Positions 9,300 through 18,555 are shown, numbered from the stretch's first letter. The stretch: 64,000 nucleotides of DNA from Chitinophagaceae bacterium (GCA_016715365.1 JADKAM010000011.1:1-64000), one strand, 5' to 3'. Notes: a model not told the origin generated them from the letters alone. Translations and numbers: made by a program.

Positions 9300-9307
9300 T
9301 AACTTTG
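9300..9307 (+). promoter_or_regulatory. candidate -10 box directly before kdsA
   Basis: TAACTTTG fits TAnnTTTG exactly and ends only 4 nt before the kdsA ATG at 9312. If used, transcription would start at or very near the start codon. Confidence 0.5.
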
Positions 9308-9311
9308 CCGC

Positions 9312-10139
9312 ATGGAAAAACATTTAAAAGACCTCTTCAGCAATCAAAAATATAACGATAATAATTTCTTCCTCATTGCCGGCCCTTGCGTGGTGGAGAG
9401 TGAAGAAATAGTAATGGGTATTGCCGAAAAAGTTTCCGCTATCTGTGCCAGACTGGAAATACCATACCTATTTAAAGCATCTTATCGCAAGGCAAACAGA
9501 ACTTCTGCTAATTCCTTCACAGGCATTGGTGATCAAAATGCTTTGGAGCTGATAAAAAAAGTTGGAGAACATTTTTCAATCCCAACAACAACCGATATTC
9601 ACACTGCCGAAGAAGCTGCCATGGCAGCGGAATACGTAGATGTTTTGCAAATACCCGCCTTTCTTTGCCGTCAGACAGATTTACTAATTGCCGCAGCAAA
9701 AACCGGCAAGATCGTGAATGTAAAAAAAGGGCAATTTTTAAACGGACCTTCCATGAAGTTTGCTGTTGAAAAAATTAATACCGCCGGCAATGATAAAGTT
9801 GGATTGATTGAAAGAGGTAATAGTTTTGGTTATACCGACCTGGTAGTTGATTACCGCAACATCACCTGGATGAAAGAAATAAATGTACCGGTGATTATGG
9901 ACTGCACACATTCTTTACAACAGCCAAACCAGGCTGGCGGCGTAACCGGCGGTAATCCCGAACTGATTGAAACCATTGCCAAAGCTGCCATTGCTACCGG
10001 TGCCGATGGTTTGTTTATTGAAACACACCCCAACCCTGCCGTTGCAAAAAGCGATGGTGCCAATATGCTGAGATTAGATCTGCTGGAAAATTTATTGGAG
10101 AAACTCGTCAGGATAAGATCAGCAATAACACCAAATTAA
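9312..10139 (+). CDS. kdsA: 3-deoxy-8-phosphooctulonate synthase KdsA
   Basis: A 275-residue KDO-8-phosphate synthase, which condenses phosphoenolpyruvate with arabinose-5-phosphate in lipopolysaccharide core synthesis. Diagnostic blocks are IAGPCVVESEE (about 22-32), FKASYRKANRTS, TDIHTAEEA, the PEP-binding NVKKGQFLNGPSMK, and DCTHSLQQPNQ with the conserved substrate/metal region near the C-terminal third. The Cys in AGPC and the later DCTHS arrangement need a structural alignment to decide metal dependence. It is monocistronic, with a hairpin just downstream. Confidence 0.94.
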   Translation: MEKHLKDLFSNQKYNDNNFFLIAGPCVVESEEIVMGIAEKVSAICARLEIPYLFKASYRKANRTSANSFTGIGDQNALELIKKVGEHFSIPTTTDIHTAEEAAMAAEYVDVLQIPAFLCRQTDLLIAAAKTGKIVNVKKGQFLNGPSMKFAVEKINTAGNDKVGLIERGNSFGYTDLVVDYRNITWMKEINVPVIMDCTHSLQQPNQAGGVTGGNPELIETIAKAAIATGADGLFIETHPNPAVAKSDGANMLRLDLLENLLEKLVRIRSAITPN

Positions 10140-10200
10140 ATCGTGTCAAATCAACAACTGTTATTGCAAATAATTTTCTTGATTTTAAATGTTCCAGGTT

Positions 10201-10246
10201 CCCCCTTCAGGTTCTCTGAAAGAGAACGAACGAAGTTCAGAGGGGG
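10201..10246 (+). terminator. nested hairpin between kdsA and the PspC gene
   Basis: An outer pair CCCCCT (10201-10206) with AGGGGG (10241-10246) encloses a perfect GTTCTCT/AGAGAAC stem (10211-10217 with 10221-10227). There is no long T run, so it may be a structured repeat more than a classical intrinsic terminator. It abuts the stop of the convergent PspC gene. Confidence 0.5.
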
Positions 10247-10468
10247 TTAAAGATATCGCAACGGATTCCTCCTGGCATTCAATATATACCGCTTAATATT
10301 CATCCAGAAAGCTACAAACAGGTAAACAATAAGTGGCGAACCCAACGTCATAAATGACATATATATAAAATACTTACGGATGGTTGAAGTAGCAATACCC
10401 ATTTTTTCGCCTATGGCCTGACATACACCAAATACATGCCACTCAATAAAATGTTTGAACTTATTCAT
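10247..10468 (-). CDS. PspC-domain small membrane protein
   Basis: A 73-residue protein matching the PspC fold: FGVCQAIGEKMGIATSTIRKYF (residues 13-34) resembles the GVCGGLAEYFGID-type block of PspC, and it is followed by one hydrophobic segment (about 34-55, YMSFMTLGSPLIVYLFVAFWM). PspC proteins sit in the inner membrane and, in some bacteria, report envelope stress. There is no neighbouring psp operon, so that role is not supported here. The gene ends exactly where the convergent hairpin ends. Confidence 0.75.
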   Translation of the reverse strand: MNKFKHFIEWHVFGVCQAIGEKMGIATSTIRKYFIYMSFMTLGSPLIVYLFVAFWMNIKRYILNARRNPLRYL

Positions 10469-10531
10469 ACTGCTAAATTAAACACATTTTAAGCTAAAAA
10501 CAAAGCGCTTTAAAAAATGCTTCAGTTTTCG

Positions 10532-10539
10532 TAAATTTG
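10532..10539 (+). promoter_or_regulatory. candidate -10 box for the aconitase gene
   Basis: TAAATTTG followed by CGGC matches TAnnTTTG. It would give a leader of about 110 nt before the ATG at 10657. Confidence 0.45.
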
Positions 10540-10656
10540 CGGCACTTCAGTTTGAAGATGTGCAAATTTGAATATCGGCTTATATTACTGGCTTTTATTT
10601 TCAAAAACGCCCCTTTATCTTCAGATTGATCATTTCCAAATCATCAAATTATTCCC

Positions 10657-12930
10657 ATGGCCTTCGACATTGACATGATTAAAAAGTTGTACAGCAACTT
10701 TGGCGCCCGTATTGACGCTGCCCGTACAGCAACCGGCAAATCTTTAACCCTGACGGAAAAAATATTGTATGCCCACCTTTGGCAGGGGGTCGCCACGGCG
10801 GCCTATGAAAGAGGAAAAGATTATGTGGAATTTGCCCCGGACCGTGTGGCTATGCAGGATGCAACTGCACAAATGGCCTTGCTACAATTCATGCAGGCGG
10901 GCCGCAAAACAGTTGCCGTACCCTCAACCGTTCATTGCGATCACCTGATACAGGCTGAAGTTGGTGCTGTTGAAGATTTATCAAAAGCAAAAACACAAAA
11001 TAAAGAAGTGTACGATTTCCTGGCTTCTGTTTCTAATAAATACGGCATTGGTTTCTGGAAACCCGGTGCAGGTATTATTCACCAGGTGGTTTTAGAGCAA
11101 TATGCTTTCCCTGGCGGGATGATGATTGGTACGGATAGCCATACTGTAAATGCAGGCGGACTGGGCATTATAGCCATTGGTGTTGGTGGCGCCGATGCCT
11201 GTGATGTGATGGCAGGATTACCCTGGGAACTTAAATTTCCTAAACTGATTGGTGTAAAACTTACTGGTAAATTAAGCGGCTGGACTGCTTCAAAAGATAT
11301 TATTTTAAAAGTTGCCGGCATACTTACCGTAAAAGGCGGTACCGGTGCAATACTTGAATATTTTGGGGATGGTGCAAAATCTTTATCATGCACCGGCAAA
11401 GGAACCATTTGTAATATGGGTGCCGAAATTGGTGCCACCACGTCTATTTTTGGTTACGATGCAAAAATGGGAGAATATTTAAGGGGAACCGGCAGGGCCG
11501 AAATCGCTGATGGTGCTGATGCTATAGCTGAACACCTGACCGGTGATGATGAAGTGTATGCAAATCCTGAAAGTTATTTTGACCAGGTTATTGAAATTAA
11601 TTTATCAGAACTGGAACCACATATCAATGGACCGTTTACACCGGATCTTGCATGGCCTATTTCAAAATTTGCTGATGCTGTAAAAGTAAATGGCTGGCCC
11701 GATCAGATGGAAGTTGGATTAATTGGCTCCTGTACCAATTCATCTTATGAAGATATTACCCGTGCTGCTTCTATTGCAGAGCAGGCATCGGATAATAATT
11801 TTAAAGCAAAAGCGGAATTTATCATAACACCAGGCTCGGAGCAGGTTCGCTATACAGTTGAACGTGATGGCTATTTAGCTACATTTGAAAAAATGGGGGG
11901 TGTGGTTTTAGCCAATGCTTGCGGACCTTGTATTGGCCAGTGGGCAAGGCATTCAACCGATCCAACCAGAAAAAATTCGATCGTTACTTCTTATAACAGG
12001 AATTTCTCAAAGCGTAATGATGGTAACCCAAATACACATGCATTTGTGGCTTCGCCGGAAATAACAACGGCTTTGGCAATTGCAGGTTCATTGTCTTTTA
12101 ATCCGCTTACAGATTATTTAACCAACGATAAAGGAGAAAAATTTAAACTGGAAGAACCGCTGGGAATTGAAATGCCGGTTAAGGGTTATGCAGTGGAAGA
12201 TGCAGGTTTTCAGGCACCGGCCGAAGATGGCAGTGCTGTTCAGGTATTGGTATCTCCAACATCCGACAGGTTGCAGATACTTGCACCTTTTAAAGCATGG
12301 GAAGGCACTGATCTGAAAGGATTGAAATTGCTCATCAAGGCAAAAGGAAAATGTACTACCGATCACATCTCTATGGCGGGACCATGGTTAAAATTCCGCG
12401 GTCATTTGGATAATATCAGTAACAACATGTTGATTGGTGCATTGAATTTCTTCAACGAAAAAACCGACAACGTAAAAAATCAGCTGACAGGCGAATATGG
12501 AACTGTGCCCGGCACACAAAGGGCTTACAAAGCCGCTGGCATTGGTTCAGTAGTGGTGGGTGATGAAAACTACGGTGAAGGATCTTCAAGGGAGCATGCA
12601 GCTATGGAACCAAGGTTCCTGGGTGTGCGTGCAGTACTGGTAAAATCATTTGCCCGTATTCACGAAACCAATCTGAAAAAGCAAGGCATGCTGGGTTTAA
12701 CCTTTGCAGATAAGGAAGATTACAACAAAATACAGGAAGACGACAGCATTGACATCATTGGTCTAACCAGCTTTGCCCCCGGCAAACAGCTGCAAATGGT
12801 ATTTCACCATGCTGATGGGACTTCCGATACCATCAATGTAAATCATACTTATAACGAACAGCAGATTGAGTGGTTTAAAGCCGGAGCGGCATTAAATATC
12901 ATCCGCAGAGAATTTGAAGCGACCAAATAG
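10657..12930 (+). CDS. acn: aconitate hydratase
   Basis: A 757-residue aconitase interconverting citrate and isocitrate in the TCA cycle. The three Fe-S ligand cysteines are visible: C359 in GSCTNSSYED and C422/C425 in ACGPCIGQ. Substrate-binding blocks TDSHTVNAGGLG (159-170) and, in the C-terminal swivel domain, GDENYGEGSSREHAA are intact. Size and layout resemble the mitochondrial-type aconitase common in Bacteroidota, not the longer AcnA/IRP type. It is flanked by a -10 box and a strong terminator, so it is probably transcribed alone. Confidence 0.95.
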   Translation: MAFDIDMIKKLYSNFGARIDAARTATGKSLTLTEKILYAHLWQGVATAAYERGKDYVEFAPDRVAMQDATAQMALLQFMQAGRKTVAVPSTVHCDHLIQAEVGAVEDLSKAKTQNKEVYDFLASVSNKYGIGFWKPGAGIIHQVVLEQYAFPGGMMIGTDSHTVNAGGLGIIAIGVGGADACDVMAGLPWELKFPKLIGVKLTGKLSGWTASKDIILKVAGILTVKGGTGAILEYFGDGAKSLSCTGKGTICNMGAEIGATTSIFGYDAKMGEYLRGTGRAEIADGADAIAEHLTGDDEVYANPESYFDQVIEINLSELEPHINGPFTPDLAWPISKFADAVKVNGWPDQMEVGLIGSCTNSSYEDITRAASIAEQASDNNFKAKAEFIITPGSEQVRYTVERDGYLATFEKMGGVVLANACGPCIGQWARHSTDPTRKNSIVTSYNRNFSKRNDGNPNTHAFVASPEITTALAIAGSLSFNPLTDYLTNDKGEKFKLEEPLGIEMPVKGYAVEDAGFQAPAEDGSAVQVLVSPTSDRLQILAPFKAWEGTDLKGLKLLIKAKGKCTTDHISMAGPWLKFRGHLDNISNNMLIGALNFFNEKTDNVKNQLTGEYGTVPGTQRAYKAAGIGSVVVGDENYGEGSSREHAAMEPRFLGVRAVLVKSFARIHETNLKKQGMLGLTFADKEDYNKIQEDDSIDIIGLTSFAPGKQLQMVFHHADGTSDTINVNHTYNEQQIEWFKAGAALNIIRREFEATK

Positions 12931-12951
12931 TCATTTTAGGTGTCTTTATAG

Positions 12952-12982
12952 AATCCCCCGACATGTCGGGGGATTTTTTATT
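12952..12982 (+). terminator. intrinsic terminator after aconitase
   Basis: A perfect stem AATCCCCCGACA paired with TGTCGGGGGATT (12952-12975), followed by a T-rich run. It is 21 bp past the aconitase stop. Confidence 0.85.
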
Positions 12983-13053
12983 AACATTTTCTTTAAAAAG
13001 TAAATTTCAATGTTTAAACATTAATTAATAACTTGCATTCAAAATTAAAAATC

Positions 13054-13590
13054 ATGGCAACCAAAACCTGGGCATTAGACCCCACACACAGCGAAGTTCA
13101 GTTCAAGATCAAACACCTGATGATCACCAATGTTACAGGTAGTTTCGACATTTTTACCGTATCGGCTCAAACCGAAGATGAAGACTTTACAAAAGCCAAA
13201 GTGAGTTTTACGGCCGATGTAAATTCAATATCTACCAACAATGAGCAGAGAGACGGGCATCTTAAAAGCGCCGACTTCTTTGATGTAGAAAAATTTCCGC
13301 AGATCAAATTTGAAGCAACCAAAACTGAAAATATTGACAGTGATGGTTCTTACGATTTGTTCGGTGATCTTACCATACGTGATGTAACTAAAAATGTAAA
13401 ATTATCGGTTGAGTTCGGCGGTGTTGTAAAAGACCCGTACGGTAATACCAAGGCTGGTTTTACCATTAACGGTAAAATAAACCGTAAAGATTTTGGCCTT
13501 ACCTGGAGTGCTGTAACTGAAGCCGGTGGCGTGGTTGTAAGTGACGAAGTGAGAATTGCAGTAGAAATACAGTTGATAGAGCAAGCATAA
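13054..13590 (+). CDS. YceI family lipid-binding-type protein
   Basis: A 178-residue YceI-like lipocalin-fold protein: it opens with TWALDPTHSEVQFKIKHLMITNVTGSF, and has the mid-protein blocks SADFFDVEKFPQIKFEATK and GDLTIRDVTKNVKL, both family hallmarks. YceI proteins bind polyisoprenoid or other amphiphilic molecules. There is no signal peptide with the chosen start, suggesting a cytoplasmic form. The frame extends to a TTG at 13033, but that codon lies inside a likely -10 sequence (TAACTTGC), so the ATG at 13054 is preferred. Confidence 0.88.
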   Translation: MATKTWALDPTHSEVQFKIKHLMITNVTGSFDIFTVSAQTEDEDFTKAKVSFTADVNSISTNNEQRDGHLKSADFFDVEKFPQIKFEATKTENIDSDGSYDLFGDLTIRDVTKNVKLSVEFGGVVKDPYGNTKAGFTINGKINRKDFGLTWSAVTEAGGVVVSDEVRIAVEIQLIEQA

Positions 13591-13599
13591 GAAAAGTAA

Positions 13600-13672
13600 A
13601 AAAGTTGATAAGTTGAAAGGTAAATAGGGAAAACTGCTCACTACCTGTCAACTTATCAACTTATTAACTTCT
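13600..13672 (+). repeat. heptamer-periodic inverted repeat between convergent genes
   Basis: The left arm AAGTTGATAAGTTGAAAGG (13602-13620) pairs with a right arm of CAACTTA, TCAACTTA and TTAACTT units (13648-13671). It separates the yceI and SET gene stops. Confidence 0.6.
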
Positions 13673-13682
13673 CACCCTCTAC

Positions 13683-14066
13683 CTACTTTACATCAAACCA
13701 AACTTTCTTTCCGTCGTTCCAATCGCCGTTGTAATTAATGGTGAGTTCTTCTCCATTTTCAATTACCCGTACCGTTTTAACCATAATGGAACTGTCTTCA
13801 AAATCCATAAAATATTCGCAGTTGCTTTTGTAACTGTGGTTATAGATCGGTATCAACCCAAGCGCCATAGCACACTTATCCTTTTCCTTTCCCCATTCAA
13901 ATATATAATCGTGTAATAAAGTTTTATCAAGGTGTTCCCTGTCTGAAAATTCCATCACAATCACCGGTGCAATTTCAATTACCGTGTTGGCAGGAATGCG
14001 CTCGTGGGTAAACACACCTCTACCCTTTTCGCCGGTATCATCAACAAATAAATAAGGTTTCAGCAT
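13683..14066 (-). CDS. SET domain protein
   Basis: A 127-residue protein consisting almost entirely of a SET core. Visible motifs are GRGVF (15-19), the NHS block IYNHSYKSNCEY (74-85) and the EELTINY block (106-112) that forms the pseudo-knot with the catalytic tyrosine. SET proteins transfer methyl from S-adenosylmethionine to lysine; the bacterial substrate is unknown. It lacks the pre-SET and post-SET cysteines. It is divergent from mgtE across a perfect 15-bp inverted repeat. Confidence 0.85.
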   Translation of the reverse strand: MLKPYLFVDDTGEKGRGVFTHERIPANTVIEIAPVIVMEFSDREHLDKTLLHDYIFEWGKEKDKCAMALGLIPIYNHSYKSNCEYFMDFEDSSIMVKTVRVIENGEELTINYNGDWNDGKKVWFDVK

Positions 14067-14113
14067 AAAAGTTGCTTAAAGATAAATGGGTTAAATTGCG
14101 TCACATTTGCAAG

Positions 14114-14173
14114 GGTTGCCAACCTTTATAGAGTTCATCTTTAACTAAAAGACCTTACTAAAGGTTGGCAACC
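14114..14173 (+). repeat. perfect 15-bp inverted repeat upstream of mgtE
   Basis: GGTTGCCAACCTTTA (14114-14128) and its exact reverse complement (14159-14173) are separated by 30 nt. Each arm also contains the short palindrome GGTTGCCAACC, so each could fold alone. It lies 41 bp before mgtE and 47 bp before the divergent SET start. Confidence 0.8.
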
Positions 14174-14214
14174 ATATAACGCAAAATGTACTGCAATTTA
14201 ATTACAAAGAACCG

Positions 14215-15606
14215 ATGCAAAGCGAAGTTGACGAAATATCAATACAGCAGCAGTTTGAAGAAGTGATCGCTTCTGAGAATCAACTGGCCATACAGGAATT
14301 CCTGAATGACCAGAACATCAGTGATGTGGCCGGTCTTATTTATGAAAATGAGGAGTACGAATGCCAGATCATTTCGTTGCTGTCTATTCATCGTGCAGCC
14401 GGCGTTTTTAAGATCATCGAATTAGCTACCCAGAAAAGAATAATCAAGGATCTGCCGGCCATTAAAACCACGGAGCTGCTGAACGAACTGCCTGCCGATG
14501 ACCGTGTTGCTTTTCTGGAAGAATTACCCAACAGCATTGTACGTGACCTCATAAAAACATTAGACCCCGACGAACGCAGGGATACGCTGGAATTACTTGG
14601 TTATCCAGAGAACAGTATGGGCAGGATCATGACGCCCGATTATGTATATGTGTATGAAGAGAATACGGTAGCCGAAGTATTTCAAACTATAAGAAAACAT
14701 GCCCGTGGCAGCGAAACAATTGATGTTATTTATGTGATCAATGAAGCGGACGAATTGCTGGATGATATCAGGATAAGGGATTTTATTTTAGCCGAACCGC
14801 AGACGAAGGTAAAAGAGATAATGGATGGCCGTTTTATAGCATTGCATGTAAACGACGACCAGGAAATGGCCAGCGAAGTTTTTAAAATGAATAACCGGGT
14901 GGCTTTGCCCGTAACAGATGACAACAATATTTTACTGGGCATTGTTACCATTGATGATATTCTTTGGGTGGCAGAAGAAGAATATAGCGAAGACATACAA
15001 AAGATTGGTGGTACCGAAGCGCTGGATGAACCTTACCTGGATATGCCTTTCTGGAAACTGATTCGCAAACGTGCCCCCTGGCTGGTTATTTTATTTGTGG
15101 GCGAATTACTAACTGCCAGTGCCATGAGTTTTTTTGAAGATGAAATTAAAAAAGTGCTGGTGCTTAATATGTTGGTGCCGCTTATTATCTCCAGCGGCGG
15201 TAATACCGGAAGCCAGGCATCCACATTAATTATACAAGCCATGGCAAAGGCCGAAATCACCATTGCAGATTGGTTCACCATTTTAAAAAGAGAAATAAAA
15301 AGCGGTTTGGTGCTTGGCGGAATCCTTGGACTGGTGGGCTTTTTACGCACTTATATGTGGAGTTATATTGAACCGCACCTGTATGGCACACATACTTTTT
15401 TATTGGCCATGGTAACCGGCATTTCTGTTATGGGAGTTGTTTTGTGGGGTACATTGGCAGGCTCTATGTTGCCTATCTTTTTAAAGCGTATGAAATTGGA
15501 TCCGGCTACTTCTTCTGCACCATTTGTGGCAACGCTGGTTGATGTTACCGGTATTATTATTTATTTTTCGGTGGCGTATTTATTTTTGAGTGGGGTGTTG
15601 TTGTAA
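14215..15606 (+). CDS. mgtE: magnesium transporter MgtE
   Basis: A 463-residue MgtE. The acidic MgtE N domain is at about 30-135 (LNELPADDRVAFLEELP, LDPDERRDTLELLGYPENSMGRIM), followed by paired CBS domains (about 140-260) and a five-helix membrane domain (about 285-463) with the pore-lining signature PLIISSGGNTGSQASTL near 325-341. The N and CBS domains sense cytosolic magnesium and gate the channel. The stop codon abuts that of the convergent histidine phosphatase with no intervening base. Confidence 0.94.
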   Translation: MQSEVDEISIQQQFEEVIASENQLAIQEFLNDQNISDVAGLIYENEEYECQIISLLSIHRAAGVFKIIELATQKRIIKDLPAIKTTELLNELPADDRVAFLEELPNSIVRDLIKTLDPDERRDTLELLGYPENSMGRIMTPDYVYVYEENTVAEVFQTIRKHARGSETIDVIYVINEADELLDDIRIRDFILAEPQTKVKEIMDGRFIALHVNDDQEMASEVFKMNNRVALPVTDDNNILLGIVTIDDILWVAEEEYSEDIQKIGGTEALDEPYLDMPFWKLIRKRAPWLVILFVGELLTASAMSFFEDEIKKVLVLNMLVPLIISSGGNTGSQASTLIIQAMAKAEITIADWFTILKREIKSGLVLGGILGLVGFLRTYMWSYIEPHLYGTHTFLLAMVTGISVMGVVLWGTLAGSMLPIFLKRMKLDPATSSAPFVATLVDVTGIIIYFSVAYLFLSGVLL

Positions 15607-16158
15607 TTACTTCATCGCCGCCGAAGCCCCTGACTTAGCGCCATATTTCATCACCTTCACTTTTGCTTTTTCCTTCTTGTAAGTGATTACAAATAAATTA
15701 TCAAACTCATTGTCGGGTATATCACCATAAGGGTAATCAGTTACGCCAAGTTTTCGGATAATTTGTGGCAGGGTATTGCTGTGGCCTATTATTAAAATAG
15801 TTTTTCCAAAATCGCTGTGCACCATAATGGCATTAATAAGGTTATCGCAAAGGGTATCTGCTGCATATTGCACCGTATCAATTTTTAACTGAAGTCTCAA
15901 GCTGTCGCCGGTGTTTTGTGTACGGCGGTACTGGCTTACATATATTTTTTGTATGCCCTCATTTTGCAATGCCCGCATCAGATCGCCGGCACGGGCATTA
16001 CCGGCAGCCGTTAATAAAGGGTCTTTTCCCGTTTCTTTTTCGGCATGGCGCACAATAAAGATTTTGGTAACGCCTGGATCCTGTTGTGCAATTACGCTAT
16101 TTTGTAAAGTAACCAGGGCTAAAAAAAAGAATAAATATTTCATAACGCCAATTTTCAT
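15607..16158 (-). CDS. exported histidine phosphatase family protein
   Basis: A 183-residue protein with a signal peptide (YLFFFLALVTLQNSVIAQ) and a histidine phosphatase domain of the SixA/phosphoglycerate mutase superfamily. The catalytic RHAEKE motif is near residues 37-42 and the second histidine is in LIIGHSN near 122-128. Export makes a periplasmic role likely; the substrate is unknown. Two in-frame ATGs five codons apart could start it; the second (16143) gives a cleaner signal peptide. It is convergent with mgtE and abuts it exactly. Confidence 0.82.
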   Translation of the reverse strand: MKIGVMKYLFFFLALVTLQNSVIAQQDPGVTKIFIVRHAEKETGKDPLLTAAGNARAGDLMRALQNEGIQKIYVSQYRRTQNTGDSLRLQLKIDTVQYAADTLCDNLINAIMVHSDFGKTILIIGHSNTLPQIIRKLGVTDYPYGDIPDNEFDNLFVITYKKEKAKVKVMKYGAKSGASAAMK

Positions 16159-16543
16159 ACCTCAATTTAAGTTAATAGATTGAAAATACAGGCCAATAAA
16201 ATTGAGTATTATTACTTGGTGGTATTTTGGTGTAAAGCAGAACCTTAAGTTTTATTTGTAGTTACCCGCCTCCAATTTCACAGATTACCAGAATAATAAC
16301 AACGTTTTGGGTTAAAACGGTGTCTTCGGGTTATTAATTATCCTTTTGTTTGCAAAATGCTTAAATGGGACATTTTTGTTAAATTGCACGATAGATTTTA
16401 CCAACCGCTACGATAAAGCTGCATAAAGAATTGCAGTACAAGTGTGCGACGCCAATGAAGCTTAATTGAATTAATAAAGCTTGGATCAAAAATAAAAAAA
16501 CATCCATGTCCCCCTTTAGGGGATAGGGGCAAAACATTAAAAT
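16159..16543. other. 385-bp intergenic region upstream of glmS
   Basis: No gene is supported. It contains one copy of the 45-bp dispersed element (16418-16462, minus orientation) and, just before glmS, a short hairpin CCCCTTTAGGGG (16503-16514). A TAAATTGC sequence near 16378 could be a weak -10 box. It shows no glmS-ribozyme-like core that could be recognised by eye. Confidence 0.5.
16418..16462 (-). repeat. 45-bp dispersed element, copy 1
   Basis: On the minus strand this reads AGCTTCATT, then GGCGTCGCACACTTGTAC, a variable 7-nt segment, then CTTTATGCAGC. The other copies, at 26524-26568 and 42205-42249, have exactly the same length and layout. Confidence 0.8.
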
Positions 16544-18379
16544 ATGTGCGGAATTGTAGGTTATACAGGCCCAAAAGAAGCTTACCCAATTGTAATTACC
16601 GGTTTAAAAAGACTGGAATACCGGGGTTACGACAGTACCGGTGTAGCTCTGCTCAACAGCGGTTTAAAAGTATATAAAAAGAAAGGCCGTGTTGCAGAAC
16701 TGGAAGAATCTATTTTAGGAAAGGATCTGCATGCACATACCGGCATTGGCCATACCCGTTGGGCCACGCATGGCGAGCCCAGCGACAGGAATGCCCATCC
16801 GCATACATCGGCCAGCGGCAAATTAGCCATGATACACAATGGCATTATTGAGAATTATGCCCAGTTAAAAAAAGAGCTGGGTAATAAAGGCTATGTTTTT
16901 ACCAGCGATACCGATACTGAAGTGTTGCTGAATTTTATTGAAGACATTAAAGAGAATAACCAGTGCGACCTGGAAGAAGCAGTCCGTGTGGCTTTGAAAA
17001 GAGTTACCGGCGCTTATGTTATTTTATTACTGGATGCAGATAGTCCGGATACCATTATTGCTGCACGCAAGGGAAGTCCACTGGTGATTGGCGTAGGTAA
17101 AGGCGAGCATTTTTTAGGCTCCGATGCATCGCCTATGCTGGAATACACCAAGGAAGTGGTTTATGTAAATGATTATGAACTTGCCATTGTTAGGCCCGAT
17201 GAACTGATATTAAAAAACCTGGGCAACGAAAAAATTACACCCTTTATTACCAAGCTTGATATGGAACTGGCCGAAATTGAAAAAGGCGGTTACGATCATT
17301 TTATGCTGAAGGAAATTTTTGAACAGCCAAGTACTATACATGATTGTTTAAGAGGAAGGCTGGATGCAACTGCCGGTACCATTACCATGAGCGGCATTCA
17401 GAATAATATTGAGCATTTTAAAAATGCCCAGCGTATTATTATGGTTGCCTGTGGCACCAGCTGGCATGCTGCTTTGCTGGCCGAATATATCATTGAAGAG
17501 CTTTGCCGTATTCCAGTTGAAGTGGAGTATGCATCTGAGTTCAGGTATCGCAATCCAATTGTTAACAAAGGAGATATTATTGTTGCTATTTCGCAAAGCG
17601 GCGAAACCGCTGATACTTTAGTGGCCATTGAAAGAGCCAAAGAAAACGGTGCCATTATTTTTGGTGTGGTGAATGTGGTTGGTTCGTCCATTGCCCGAAT
17701 CAGCGATGGTGGTGCATATACACATGCCGGCCCTGAGATTGGTGTGGCTTCTACAAAAGCATTCACAGGCCAGCTGGCAGTACTGATCATGATGGCACTA
17801 AAAATTGCAAAAGAAAAAGGAACCATCAGTGATGAACGCTACAAAAATTTATTACTTGAGCTGGATGCAGTACCTGAAAAAGTAAATGCCATTTTAAAAA
17901 ATGCAGCTGCATTGAAAACAATCGCCCAGAAATATAAAGGTGCATCCGATGCATTGTACCTGGGCCGTGGATATAATTTCCCCATTGCCTTGGAAGGCGC
18001 TTTAAAATTAAAAGAGATCTCTTATATACATGCCGAGGGTTATCCTGCTGCTGAAATGAAACATGGCCCAATTGCATTGGTGGATGAGAATTTACCGGTT
18101 GTATTTATTGCTACCAAAGATTCGTACCACGAAAAAATAGTAAGCAATATACAGGAGATAAAAGCCCGCAAGGGAAAAGTGATTGCGGTGATTACCGAAG
18201 GCGATGAAATCATTCCGGGCATGGCAGATGATGTATTTTATATACCCGAAGCCGATGAGATTATTGCACCTATGCTGAGCACCATACCCATGCAGCTGTT
18301 AAGCTACTATGTGGGTATTGCCAAAGGCGTAGATGTAGATAAACCGAGGAACCTGGCCAAATCTGTTACAGTAGAATAA
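16544..18379 (+). CDS. glmS: glutamine-fructose-6-phosphate aminotransferase GlmS
   Basis: A 611-residue isomerising glucosamine-6-phosphate synthase, the first step to UDP-GlcNAc for peptidoglycan and lipopolysaccharide. The N-terminal nucleophile Cys2 is in MCGIVGYTG; glutaminase blocks RLEYRGYDS and GHTRWATHG follow. Two SIS sugar-isomerase domains occupy the C-terminal half (CGTSWHAA, SQSGETADT; GRGYNFPIALEGALKLKEISY), ending in the conserved KSVTVE tail. Full length. The DUF4954 protein lies next, across a gap filled by an inverted repeat. Confidence 0.96.
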   Translation: MCGIVGYTGPKEAYPIVITGLKRLEYRGYDSTGVALLNSGLKVYKKKGRVAELEESILGKDLHAHTGIGHTRWATHGEPSDRNAHPHTSASGKLAMIHNGIIENYAQLKKELGNKGYVFTSDTDTEVLLNFIEDIKENNQCDLEEAVRVALKRVTGAYVILLLDADSPDTIIAARKGSPLVIGVGKGEHFLGSDASPMLEYTKEVVYVNDYELAIVRPDELILKNLGNEKITPFITKLDMELAEIEKGGYDHFMLKEIFEQPSTIHDCLRGRLDATAGTITMSGIQNNIEHFKNAQRIIMVACGTSWHAALLAEYIIEELCRIPVEVEYASEFRYRNPIVNKGDIIVAISQSGETADTLVAIERAKENGAIIFGVVNVVGSSIARISDGGAYTHAGPEIGVASTKAFTGQLAVLIMMALKIAKEKGTISDERYKNLLLELDAVPEKVNAILKNAAALKTIAQKYKGASDALYLGRGYNFPIALEGALKLKEISYIHAEGYPAAEMKHGPIALVDENLPVVFIATKDSYHEKIVSNIQEIKARKGKVIAVITEGDEIIPGMADDVFYIPEADEIIAPMLSTIPMQLLSYYVGIAKGVDVDKPRNLAKSVTVE

Positions 18380-18385
18380 AACAGA

Positions 18386-18551
18386 AAATGGATAATTTAA
18401 TAATGGATAATTGATAATGTTTTTGATGCAGGATTTCTTTTTTCTCTCAGTTAATCTTAACTTGAAGAAATGAAAAATGATCGGCTTGCACATCAACATA
18501 CAGCAATTACCCGGATGAATTATCCATTATCAATTACCCAATTATCCATTC
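18386..18551 (+). repeat. long inverted repeat between glmS and the DUF4954 gene
   Basis: The left arm (18386-18419) is built of ATGGATAATTTAATA-like units and the right arm (18518-18551) of AATTATCCATTATC-like units; they are near-complementary with a loop of about 98 nt. The unit spacing is 7-8 nt. Confidence 0.7.
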
Positions 18552-18555
18552 GTTC

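Noticed and set aside
16159..16543. glmS ribozyme
   Set aside because: No ribozyme core could be recognised in the leader, and the ribozyme is mainly known from Gram-positive bacteria.
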